From Chryseobacterium sp. IHB B 17019 (GTDB lineage: Bacteria; Bacteroidota; Bacteroidia; Flavobacteriales; Weeksellaceae), in NCBI RefSeq assembly GCF_001456155.1, contig NZ_CP013293.1, forward strand, positions 1,984,001 to 2,048,000: 64,000 bases of DNA, in the 5' to 3' direction. Within the stretch, counting starts at the first letter, position 1; each line of letters starts with the position of its first letter. Position numbers and translations under genes: made by a program. A model generated the notes under the pieces. The model worked only from the letters and a program-made list of their open reading frames with translations, had not been told where the DNA came from and made no database searches. Of the stretch, positions 30,765-38,826 are shown in pieces.

Positions 30765-33700
30765 TTATTCCGAAATCTGAACATTCGTTCCTTTCGTGTG
30801 GGCGTTCATCTGCGGTGCGTAATAGTTCTGCATCGTGGTGATACCGTTTGAGAATTTTCCGGATGCGTTGGTCACATAATCATATTCAAATACATATTTT
30901 CCTTTTGGCATGTACTGGATATAGAAATTGGTAGACGCATCTTTTGTGGATTGATAATATCCTAAATTATTTTTCCACTGATAACCGGAAAGCACATCCA
31001 CAGGCTCGAATCCGGCGGCTCTCATGTCTTTGATGTGGATAAATTCCATTGCTCTGTCGGTGTTCAGGATCATTCTTACGGTTACTTTATCTCCAACTTT
31101 TAATGGCGTTTCAGGTGATATTTTTTGTAATTCTTCACCGTTCACCGTTTTGATCTTTTTGTACAATTCTTTGGTGATGGATATGTAATTTTCGGAAGAT
31201 TTTATTTTATCAAGATCTTCATAATATTGCCAGAATAAGCCACCCTGAATCACTCCCGGACCTGGTTTTGTAACAGTAACCGTCGAAAGATTTTTATCCA
31301 AAATATCGGTTTTTACGGTAGATTTTACATAACCTGTTGCCTGAGTCTGTGGCTGCAGTTCTTTCCCGCCCCAGATAATCGTTGCTTTGTCACTTTCAGT
31401 GCTTGTCCATGATTTTCCTGAGTTTAGGATCGTGAAAATCACTTCCGCCGTTCCTCTTGAACTTCCCCATGAATTGACTTCTTTTTGTGTTATCAGCCAG
31501 ATTTTCATGTCTTCAAGGAATTTCTGATCGTTTGGTTTTAATATGTTGAAAGCTTCCAAAGCTCCCGCTTGATTCACGACTTTCGAACTGAACCAACCCC
31601 AGTCATTAAGGTTCTGCTTCCAATAAACGCCTTGGGTTTTTGTGTCTGTTGAAGTTTCTTTTAAGTAATTCATTAATTTATCGGAAACATCTTTCAAACC
31701 ATAATTGCTCATCAATAAAGCTGCACGATGTAATCCGAAGAATGTGAAATCGGTAAGTTTTGCCGTTTTTGCTTTTTGTTTTACCAAACTTTTCAACGTT
31801 GCACCTTTTCCTTTTAACGGATATTCTTTTTCCCAGTAATTTCGGGTGTCAAGATAATCCAGCGCCCAGTTGGTCCAGACATTTTCTTTTTTTACATCAT
31901 AATATTTGTCGATTTCATTGTCAACATACTGAATTAGTTTTTTCACCAATTCTTTTTGCACTGAACTTTGATAATCATTTACATTACCCTTCAACCAGGA
32001 ATTGATTTTTCCTAAATTTTTAAGAATGTATAAAGATGTGCCGTAAGAGCTTGGATAGCCGGAATACCACGAGAATCCACCGTCCGGATTTTGCAGTTTT
32101 TTGAAATCATCCCAATCCTGGTTAATGGAATTTTTCATTGTATTGGCGTCAAATAGCAGTGCTAGTTTTGCCATTTGCTCTTCTTCATTTTTACTTTCCA
32201 GAACCCACGGTGTTTCTTCCAACAACAATTGTTTTAGTTCTTGGTTTTTCTCAAGATTTGAAGTTAATAATCCTTTGCTTTGATATTCTTCAAAGACAGT
32301 TTTCATTTTCGGATTAGCTTTAAAAATTTCGGAAGCTAAAACATCGGCAAACCATTTATTAAAGATCACATCGGCAGAATTGTTCTGATCATTTTTAAGG
32401 CTTGGAAGCGCAAACATGATCTCCCAAATCGGGTTGGTTGTCAATTCTAAAGTATTGGAAACATTAGAAACTGTTGTTGAATTGGTATTTTTAAGATTAT
32501 CTAAAACAAAAGTTTTTGTTTCACCTTCTTTTACAAAAACAGGAACCGCATCCGTCACTAACATTCTGTTCGGAAGCACTGCAACCGCCTGCTGCTCACC
32601 ATCCGAATAGTTTCCGGCCTTGGCAACAACTTTTAAAATTATGGATGAAACATTATCAGGAACCTTTATTTTCCATGTTAATGCAGAGTTTCCGTTTTCA
32701 TTCAAATTAAAATTCTGAGTGCTTGAGCTTAAGCCAAATTTTGAAGAAATATCCTCATTGGTAAAAGCATCCAATATCTGTAAACTTGCCGAACCGTTTA
32801 GTTTTTTATCCGTTAAATTTGATAGTTTCGATTGAAGATTCAGCTCATCGCCTTCTCTTAAAAATCTCGGATAATTCGGTGTTACGGAAAATTCTTTCTG
32901 CGTTACCACTTCTTTTTCCAATGTAGCTGCTCTTGCGTCTTTTGTGTGAGCAAGGAACATTAATTTCCATTTTGTCAAAGCTTCCGGAGAAGTGAATTCG
33001 AAGTTTACGTTTCCTTCTGCATCAGTTTTTAAGTCCGGATAAAAGAATGCGGTTTCGTTGAGGTTCTGACGGACAAGGACTTTTTCTAGAGATTTATCTT
33101 TCTCTTCATCTACATCAACCCTATTTGCTGCTGTTACTGCTGATACTTTTTTTGTTTTATACCCAACCATTACAACTTCTTCTACAGCCTGATCAGCCAT
33201 AGCCATAGGTGCAGGAGCAGCGTTCTCAGTACGTACACCACGGATTTTGATTCCTGCTGCAGCCCCTTGTAATACGATTAGTCCATTTTCATCAAACCAG
33301 TTAAAATTCGGAACTTCAACATAATTTCCATTAGAATATTTTATTCTTTTCTGGTAATATTTAGATAAAAGATTCTGTCTCACATCATAAGAAGTTACCA
33401 ATGAATATGGAACATATAAGTTTTGCCAACTAAAACTGTTCACCGCAAACTGGTTCAGAGACATGTCATACATATTCGCTAAAACCTCCGCATTTACCTT
33501 CTCTTTTTCACCTCCTAAAACCTTTACAGACCATTTTTCTTTCGAATTAGGCTCAAGCTTATCCCTGAAAGTAATGGTTTCAATTTTTAAAGGCTGTTCT
33601 GTATTTTTAATTTTTAAATTAACGGTTTTGGTCTGGATATCATTATAGGCAACCAATTGGAACTGAACATTTAAAGTTGTGACAGCTTTTTCCTTCGGAA

Positions 33701-36614
33701 TATCAACACTGTATTCCAAAACTCCATTTTTAAACTTATGAACTTCTGAAACCGTTTTTCCCGAACCGTCTTGAACGAAAACATTCACCAACGCATCAGG
33801 AATTGCGGAATAAACATATATTTTCGCTTTTTCACCTCTTGAAAATTCATTTTTAGGCTCCAAAACCGTAAGGAAAGTTTTCTGATCCGGCTGTAATGAT
33901 TTTTTATCCCAAACACTGAAATTCTGGGTAGTTTTTATAGTGTCTTTTCCTTCAATATTATACAATTCGAGCTGGTAATCACCTGCTGACAACTTACCTA
34001 AGTCCAAACTCTCAGACTGCTCTGTTTTTGATGAAATTACTGTAGATTTCCAGTTTTTGATCTCATCATTTTTGTCATAAAAATCATGCGGGAATTTATT
34101 GATAAACTCTTCTTTTGAAAATTTCGACAAATCCTGAATTACCGTTTTGAAGTTATTCCTGAAAATCCTGTTCGGCGCTTCCAGTTTTGAAAGTTTTGCC
34201 TGATAGGATTTCTTAAGATTCTGTTCGTTATAATTTTTAGTTTCAACCTTTAATTTTATATTTTCATCGGAAAAAACATTGTTGATTTCATCAGCTTTTA
34301 TGTAATGAGTTACAGAAGCCACTTTCAACTGAGTTTGCGCTGATTGGGTTTCGCCGTTGATGTCTGTAACGGAAGCATTAATCTCATAATTATCAATCTG
34401 GATTCCTTCCAGTTTCTCATCTTTTTTAAGATCTAAACGGATCACAAATTCTCCTTTTTCATTTGTCTGAGCTTCCCCTAAAATAGAATTTTCATTATCA
34501 TCCTGCTGCGGATACCACCAGAAATATTTCCATCTGATATTATGTTTTTTAATTTCATAATTCACTTTGGTATTGCTCAGTGCAACGCCGGAAAACATGG
34601 TAGCTTTTCCTTTCAGCTCAATGGTTTGACCATATTTATATTCATCTTTTACAGGCTCAAAAGTGACCTCAAATTTTGGTCTTTTATATTCTTCTACCCT
34701 GATATCTTTATAGCCTTGAGTATCGCCATCCGTATTAAAATAAAAAACACCGTTCAACTTTCCTTTTGGAAGGATAAAACTCCCGTGATAAGAACCAAAT
34801 TCATTGGTTGTAAAGCTTTGAGACGAAACTTCCTGCCCGTTTGTATCCGTCAAAGTAATTTTTTGTTTTAAGCCTGAGGCTACGGATTCTACATCTTTGT
34901 TGATTCTTGTATTGATTACTTTGAAATAAACCGTTTGTCCGGGACGATAAATGGCTCTGTCTGTAAAGATTTGAGCTTTGGTTCGTGTTTCTTTGTTCGG
35001 GTTGTATTCAGCATCATAATTCTCACCGTAAACCTGCATGATTTGGAAGTCATGGGTTTTAGGCTGTTGAATTAAATAAGTCCTGTAATATTCTTTAGTT
35101 GATGTTGATGGAAATTTAAAAACTCCTTTTTCATCTGTTTTTCCTTCTGTTTTGTTGAGCGTATTGTTTTGTACAAATTCATAAAACACAAGATTTTCAT
35201 TAGCAACAGGTTTTCCATTTTCATTATTCACCAGTTTCAATTCATTTTGTGAATAATCTCTGTCAACTTTTGATTTATAGATAATTTTATTGTTTGAAAC
35301 AAAGAAATAAAAGTTCTGATATTTATCGTTATCACCTTCATTCGTGAGGTATTCAACAACATAAATTCCGGACGGAAGTGGCTTTATTTCCAATGAAGTT
35401 CTGTGTATCTGATAATCTCGCGGATCCGAAAGCTGATAGGTTTCCTTTCTTACCAAATTCTTTTTCATTTTACCGAACATATCAGCGTAAGAATTCCTGG
35501 AATATTGCAAAAATGATTTATAATCTTCTTTTACTTCATAAATATTCAAAGTAAACTCCGAAAGATTTTTGTATTGTGCACTAAAGTGGATAGGCAGATT
35601 ATTCTGAGTCTGTTGTTCGTAAGTGATATTTAAAGAAGACATTTTAATCTGCTCTTCTTTGTTTTTAATATTCTCAATAAAAGAAGATTTTGGGTATTGA
35701 TTTTTTGCCTGGCCGGCGATTTCCAATGCTTCTTTTTCCTTTTTCTTGGCGATAAGTTCATCCATCATTTCAGACATGATCAATACTTTGTAATCGCCTT
35801 CCGTATTAGATTTTAAAAGATTTTCAAGCTGCTCCAGCTTATCTTTGCATTGATTAAAATCACAGTTTTCCTGAAGTTTTTCATGTTGAAAATATAATTT
35901 GGAATTACCATTATTTTGAGCAATCAAGTCATCAAAAATACTGTTAATCTGTTTTCTGTTTTCTGTTAATTCATTTTTTGTAAAAAGCCCGTTATTTGAT
36001 AAAAAATCAACTTTTTTAAGGGCATACCAATCTGCCAGCGTAGGAAAATAACTAATATCCTTTATATTGGTAAAAAGTTCCTTGTATTTGATTAAAGAAA
36101 CTTTTCCCATTTCAGTTTTTTGCTGATCCAGCTCTTGAAAATTTTTCGCTAAATAATTTTTGAAATCCAGCTTGCTCCAGGTCTCAATCTGCAAAACATC
36201 CTGAGAATTCAGATTTGTCCTCCCGTTGATTTTCCATGAATTCTGGTTGTAATAATCTATAAAAAAATTATTTACCAAAACCTTATATACAATTTTTTCT
36301 TCACCTTTCAATTGCTTTTCCTTATCCTGCAGTTTACTGAAAAACAGCGATACAGGATTGTTTTTTTCATCATCTCTAGTCCGGTTCACAATGGTGAATT
36401 CTGCTTTCAGAGACCTGATAAGCTGCAACGTATTATTTTCTTTCATCGCTTGTTGTTGTATATCTAAAATGATTGGAAGATTAGATTTATAAGCACCTTT
36501 CTGAGTATTTTCGACTACTTTTTTCCATTGTTCATCATAATATTTCTGAGCCCAAACAGCCGAAAAATTAAGCAACAGAAGCAAAAGCACAAAAATCTTG
36601 GAAAATCTTTTCAT
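30765..36614 (-). CDS. Alpha-2-macroglobulin-like protein with SusC-like plug insertion
   Basis: A 1,949-residue exported MG2/alpha-2-macroglobulin-family protein; bacterial members are protease traps or envelope-defence proteins. Signal peptide about residues 1-22, then Gln. Residues 30-320 are helical with TPR character. MG2-like FTDRAIYRPGQTVYFK lies near 546, the A2M domain ETAFFYPDLKTDAEGNVNFEF near 1185, and a terpenoid-cyclase-like helical domain near 1430-1740 with NPDGGFSWYSGYPSSYG near 1508. The thioester motif CxEQ is absent; I see Cys only near residues 237-242. Residues about 1115-1165 carry GIKIRGVRT and VEEVVMVGYKTKKVSAV, which look like the TonB-box/plug region of a SusC protein. 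It is transcribed divergently from the UbiA-like gene, 18 bases apart. Confidence 0.88.
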   Translation of the reverse strand: MKRFSKIFVLLLLLLNFSAVWAQKYYDEQWKKVVENTQKGAYKSNLPIILDIQQQAMKENNTLQLIRSLKAEFTIVNRTRDDEKNNPVSLFFSKLQDKEKQLKGEEKIVYKVLVNNFFIDYYNQNSWKINGRTNLNSQDVLQIETWSKLDFKNYLAKNFQELDQQKTEMGKVSLIKYKELFTNIKDISYFPTLADWYALKKVDFLSNNGLFTKNELTENRKQINSIFDDLIAQNNGNSKLYFQHEKLQENCDFNQCKDKLEQLENLLKSNTEGDYKVLIMSEMMDELIAKKKEKEALEIAGQAKNQYPKSSFIENIKNKEEQIKMSSLNITYEQQTQNNLPIHFSAQYKNLSEFTLNIYEVKEDYKSFLQYSRNSYADMFGKMKKNLVRKETYQLSDPRDYQIHRTSLEIKPLPSGIYVVEYLTNEGDNDKYQNFYFFVSNNKIIYKSKVDRDYSQNELKLVNNENGKPVANENLVFYEFVQNNTLNKTEGKTDEKGVFKFPSTSTKEYYRTYLIQQPKTHDFQIMQVYGENYDAEYNPNKETRTKAQIFTDRAIYRPGQTVYFKVINTRINKDVESVASGLKQKITLTDTNGQEVSSQSFTTNEFGSYHGSFILPKGKLNGVFYFNTDGDTQGYKDIRVEEYKRPKFEVTFEPVKDEYKYGQTIELKGKATMFSGVALSNTKVNYEIKKHNIRWKYFWWYPQQDDNENSILGEAQTNEKGEFVIRLDLKKDEKLEGIQIDNYEINASVTDINGETQSAQTQLKVASVTHYIKADEINNVFSDENIKLKVETKNYNEQNLKKSYQAKLSKLEAPNRIFRNNFKTVIQDLSKFSKEEFINKFPHDFYDKNDEIKNWKSTVISSKTEQSESLDLGKLSAGDYQLELYNIEGKDTIKTTQNFSVWDKKSLQPDQKTFLTVLEPKNEFSRGEKAKIYVYSAIPDALVNVFVQDGSGKTVSEVHKFKNGVLEYSVDIPKEKAVTTLNVQFQLVAYNDIQTKTVNLKIKNTEQPLKIETITFRDKLEPNSKEKWSVKVLGGEKEKVNAEVLANMYDMSLNQFAVNSFSWQNLYVPYSLVTSYDVRQNLLSKYYQKRIKYSNGNYVEVPNFNWFDENGLIVLQGAAAGIKIRGVRTENAAPAPMAMADQAVEEVVMVGYKTKKVSAVTAANRVDVDEEKDKSLEKVLVRQNLNETAFFYPDLKTDAEGNVNFEFTSPEALTKWKLMFLAHTKDARAATLEKEVVTQKEFSVTPNYPRFLREGDELNLQSKLSNLTDKKLNGSASLQILDAFTNEDISSKFGLSSSTQNFNLNENGNSALTWKIKVPDNVSSIILKVVAKAGNYSDGEQQAVAVLPNRMLVTDAVPVFVKEGETKTFVLDNLKNTNSTTVSNVSNTLELTTNPIWEIMFALPSLKNDQNNSADVIFNKWFADVLASEIFKANPKMKTVFEEYQSKGLLTSNLEKNQELKQLLLEETPWVLESKNEEEQMAKLALLFDANTMKNSINQDWDDFKKLQNPDGGFSWYSGYPSSYGTSLYILKNLGKINSWLKGNVNDYQSSVQKELVKKLIQYVDNEIDKYYDVKKENVWTNWALDYLDTRNYWEKEYPLKGKGATLKSLVKQKAKTAKLTDFTFFGLHRAALLMSNYGLKDVSDKLMNYLKETSTDTKTQGVYWKQNLNDWGWFSSKVVNQAGALEAFNILKPNDQKFLEDMKIWLITQKEVNSWGSSRGTAEVIFTILNSGKSWTSTESDKATIIWGGKELQPQTQATGYVKSTVKTDILDKNLSTVTVTKPGPGVIQGGLFWQYYEDLDKIKSSENYISITKELYKKIKTVNGEELQKISPETPLKVGDKVTVRMILNTDRAMEFIHIKDMRAAGFEPVDVLSGYQWKNNLGYYQSTKDASTNFYIQYMPKGKYVFEYDYVTNASGKFSNGITTMQNYYAPQMNAHTKGTNVQISE

Positions 36615-36628
36615 ATGTGTTATTTTTG
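36598..36628 (+). promoter_or_regulatory. Promoter of the UbiA-like/recF/DUF721 operon, near-leaderless
   Basis: TTG (36598-36600), 20 bases, then TATTTTTG (36621-36628), a full match. Transcription starting 6-7 bases after the box would begin at about 36634-36635, on the ATG at 36633-36635. The -33 part lies inside the first codons of the divergent alpha-2-macroglobulin-like gene. Confidence 0.7.
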
Positions 36629-36632
36629 ATAA

Positions 36633-37388
36633 ATGAATTCATTAAAAATACTGAAAAAATCCGTTATTGACAGTCAACTTTACGTATCTTTAATGGGGAC
36701 TCTGTTTGCAGTATTTTTCATGGAGGAGCAAAATACGTTCCGTTATCCCACAGTTCTGCTTATTTTCATAACTTATTTTAGTGGTTACCTATATACGAAA
36801 TATCAACACACCCGGCATTTCTTTAAAATTTTAATCTTAAATGTAGTTGCAGGTGTAATTTGTGCATTTTTAATAATTCACAATCATAATGGTATACGAT
36901 TGATAAAATGGTTTATTATTGTAGTGTTGGGATTACTTTACAACAGTTTTTTTCTTGATGTTTATATACGGAAGATTCCTTTACTGAAAGTATTTTACGT
37001 CGGTTTGGTTTGGGCCTTGGTCAATTGCTGGCTTACCTTACCTGAATTTAATTTTCCTATATTTTTGATAAGCTTTTTTTTCATAACAGCCTTGGTATTA
37101 CCTTTCGATATTCGTGATATGAAAAGCGATACGGTGAAAACTTTTCCAAAATTAATTGGCGTTCAGAATACAAAATATATTGCTTATACGCTTATTTTTG
37201 TGAGTAATATTCTATCTATTCTTTATTTGGGTTTAAATTATTCTATTTCGTTTTTTATTTCAAGTATTATTACAAATATTTTGATTTATTTTTCTGAAAA
37301 CGAAAGAAATGATGCATATTTTTCATTTGGCGTAGAAACCTGTTCTGCACTTCCTTTTTTATTTTTATTAATAATAAAGTATTTTTGA
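36633..37388 (+). CDS. UbiA-superfamily prenyltransferase-like membrane protein
   Basis: A 251-residue protein with about eight membrane segments, resembling the UbiA superfamily, which moves prenyl groups onto aromatic or lipid acceptors. The second Asp-rich motif is clear, DIRDMKSDTVKTFPKLIG near residue 156. The first motif (NDxxD) between helices 2 and 3 is not evident; that region reads YTKYQHTRHFFKILILN. TM4 has YNSFFLDVYIRKIPLLKVFY, resembling the YS...KR...LKN pattern of UbiA proteins. Either substrate binding is altered or this is a distant, shortened member. recF follows after three bases, so the two are co-transcribed, though no functional link is known. Confidence 0.7.
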   Translation: MNSLKILKKSVIDSQLYVSLMGTLFAVFFMEEQNTFRYPTVLLIFITYFSGYLYTKYQHTRHFFKILILNVVAGVICAFLIIHNHNGIRLIKWFIIVVLGLLYNSFFLDVYIRKIPLLKVFYVGLVWALVNCWLTLPEFNFPIFLISFFFITALVLPFDIRDMKSDTVKTFPKLIGVQNTKYIAYTLIFVSNILSILYLGLNYSISFFISSIITNILIYFSENERNDAYFSFGVETCSALPFLFLLIIKYF

Positions 37389-37391
37389 CGA

Positions 37392-38495
37392 ATGATTATT
37401 AAGAAACTTTCCCTGTATAATTTTAAGAACCATTCTGAAAAAAGATTTGAATTTTCTCCACAGATCAATTGTTTCGTAGGGAATAACGGCGCGGGGAAAA
37501 CCAATATTCTGGATGCACTTCATTATTTGTCGGTAGGTAAAAGTTTTTTGGGAAATACGGATTTTAATAATATAAAAAGTGAAGAAGACTTTTTCACCAT
37601 TGATGCTGAAATTCAGAATGATGACAGTGAAGATATTATTAAAATTTCACAACCGAAAGAATCAAAAAAGATCATTAAGAAAAATGATAAAAGCTATGAC
37701 AGATTAGCGGATCATATTGGTTATCTGCCAAGTGTGATGATTTCACCTTATGATTCAAATCTGATTTCCGATTCCGGGGAAAGCAGAAGAAAATTCCTGG
37801 ATTCCATGATTTCTCAAACAGATTCTGAGTATCTTTTTGATTTAATACAATATCAAAAAACCGTTCAGCAAAGGAATGCTTTATTAAAATATTTCGCTAA
37901 AAACCGGGTTTGGGATAAAGATTCACTGGAAATTTATGATGATCCAATCACTAAATTCGGAACAAAAATTTTCATTAAAAGAAGAGATTTTGTTGAAAAA
38001 TTAAATCCTATCGTTAAGAATTTCTATCAGATAATTTCCGGTGGAAAAGAAAAAGTTTCCGTTCTGTATGAATCACATTTGCTGGAAGATTTTGATTCTA
38101 CCCATCCTGACAGGAAGTTTAAGGATCTTTTAAAAGAAAGCCTAGACAAAGACAGGATGCTCACTTATACTTCAAAAGGCATTCACAAGGATGATCTTCT
38201 TTTTGAAATGGATTCTGTTTTAATAAAAAAAATCGGTTCACAAGGACAGCAAAAATCCTTTTTAATATCATTAAAATTAGCTCAAATGAGTTTGATAAAA
38301 GAGCTAACCAAGAAAACTCCTATTCTTTTGTTGGACGATATTTTTGATAAGTTGGATGACAACCGTGTTTCACAATTAATCGAACTGGTAAATCAGGAAA
38401 ACTTTGGACAGATTTTTATTACGGATACGCATAGAGAACGCACAGAAAGTGTTGTGAAAAAAATTAATGAGGAAAGCATAATTTTTGAAATTTAA
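37392..38495 (+). CDS. recF: DNA replication/repair protein RecF
   Basis: An SMC-like ATPase that loads RecA at single-strand gaps with RecO and RecR. Length is 367 residues, normal. The N-terminus IIKKLSLYNFKNHSEKRFEF is followed by Walker A GNNGAGKT at about 30-37. The ABC signature region reads SQGQQKSFLISLKLAQMSL near 296, and Walker B TPILLLDDIFDKLDDNRV near 313. D-loop and downstream ITDTHRER are present. It starts three bases after the UbiA-like gene; the DUF721 gene begins one base after its stop. No dnaA, dnaN or DnaA-box cluster is nearby. Confidence 0.96.
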   Translation: MIIKKLSLYNFKNHSEKRFEFSPQINCFVGNNGAGKTNILDALHYLSVGKSFLGNTDFNNIKSEEDFFTIDAEIQNDDSEDIIKISQPKESKKIIKKNDKSYDRLADHIGYLPSVMISPYDSNLISDSGESRRKFLDSMISQTDSEYLFDLIQYQKTVQQRNALLKYFAKNRVWDKDSLEIYDDPITKFGTKIFIKRRDFVEKLNPIVKNFYQIISGGKEKVSVLYESHLLEDFDSTHPDRKFKDLLKESLDKDRMLTYTSKGIHKDDLLFEMDSVLIKKIGSQGQQKSFLISLKLAQMSLIKELTKKTPILLLDDIFDKLDDNRVSQLIELVNQENFGQIFITDTHRERTESVVKKINEESIIFEI

Positions 38496-38496
38496 T

Positions 38497-38790
38497 ATGA
38501 AGAAGAAAAAACGCGAATACCAATCCTCCGAACTTGTAAAATCTTTTGCAAGAATCTATGGTTTTGAAGATAAATTGATAGCATTTGAAATAAAAGATTT
38601 CCTTGAAGAATATCTCGACGAAAGTCTTTTTTGTGAAATCAAAAGTGTAAATATTGAGAATGATTGTGTTATTATTGAAATTAAATCTCCCCTATTAAAG
38701 CATGATTTCCAGATGCGTAAAAGCTTTTATCTGAAGAAATTTCAAGATAAGTTCGGTACTGATAAATGTAATGATCTTAAGATCGTCTGA
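38497..38790 (+). CDS. DUF721 (DciA-like) protein
   Basis: A 97-residue basic protein of the DUF721/DciA type. DciA proteins bind DNA and help load the replicative helicase in bacteria lacking DnaC; Bacteroidota members next to recF are short like this. Start ATG 38497 lies one base after the recF TAA. The frame extends four codons upstream to a TTG inside recF, but ATG is preferred. The KFQDKFGTDKCNDLKIV tail and strand pattern FCEIKSVNIENDCVIIEI fit the KH-like fold. A 12-bp palindrome GATCTTAAGATC overlaps the last codons. Confidence 0.8.
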   Translation: MKKKKREYQSSELVKSFARIYGFEDKLIAFEIKDFLEEYLDESLFCEIKSVNIENDCVIIEIKSPLLKHDFQMRKSFYLKKFQDKFGTDKCNDLKIV

Positions 38791-38826
38791 TCAAAGAAAT
38801 AGTATTATTCAAAAATGTAACTTTTT

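Noticed and set aside
31760..34871. Several plus-strand open frames opposite the alpha-2-macroglobulin-like gene
   Set aside because: All are shadows of a well-supported 1,949-codon gene and have no promoter or recognisable domain.
37392..38790. recF plus DciA-like gene as marker of the replication origin
   Set aside because: No dnaA or dnaN gene and no cluster of DnaA-box sequences is visible, and recF is often away from the origin in Bacteroidota.
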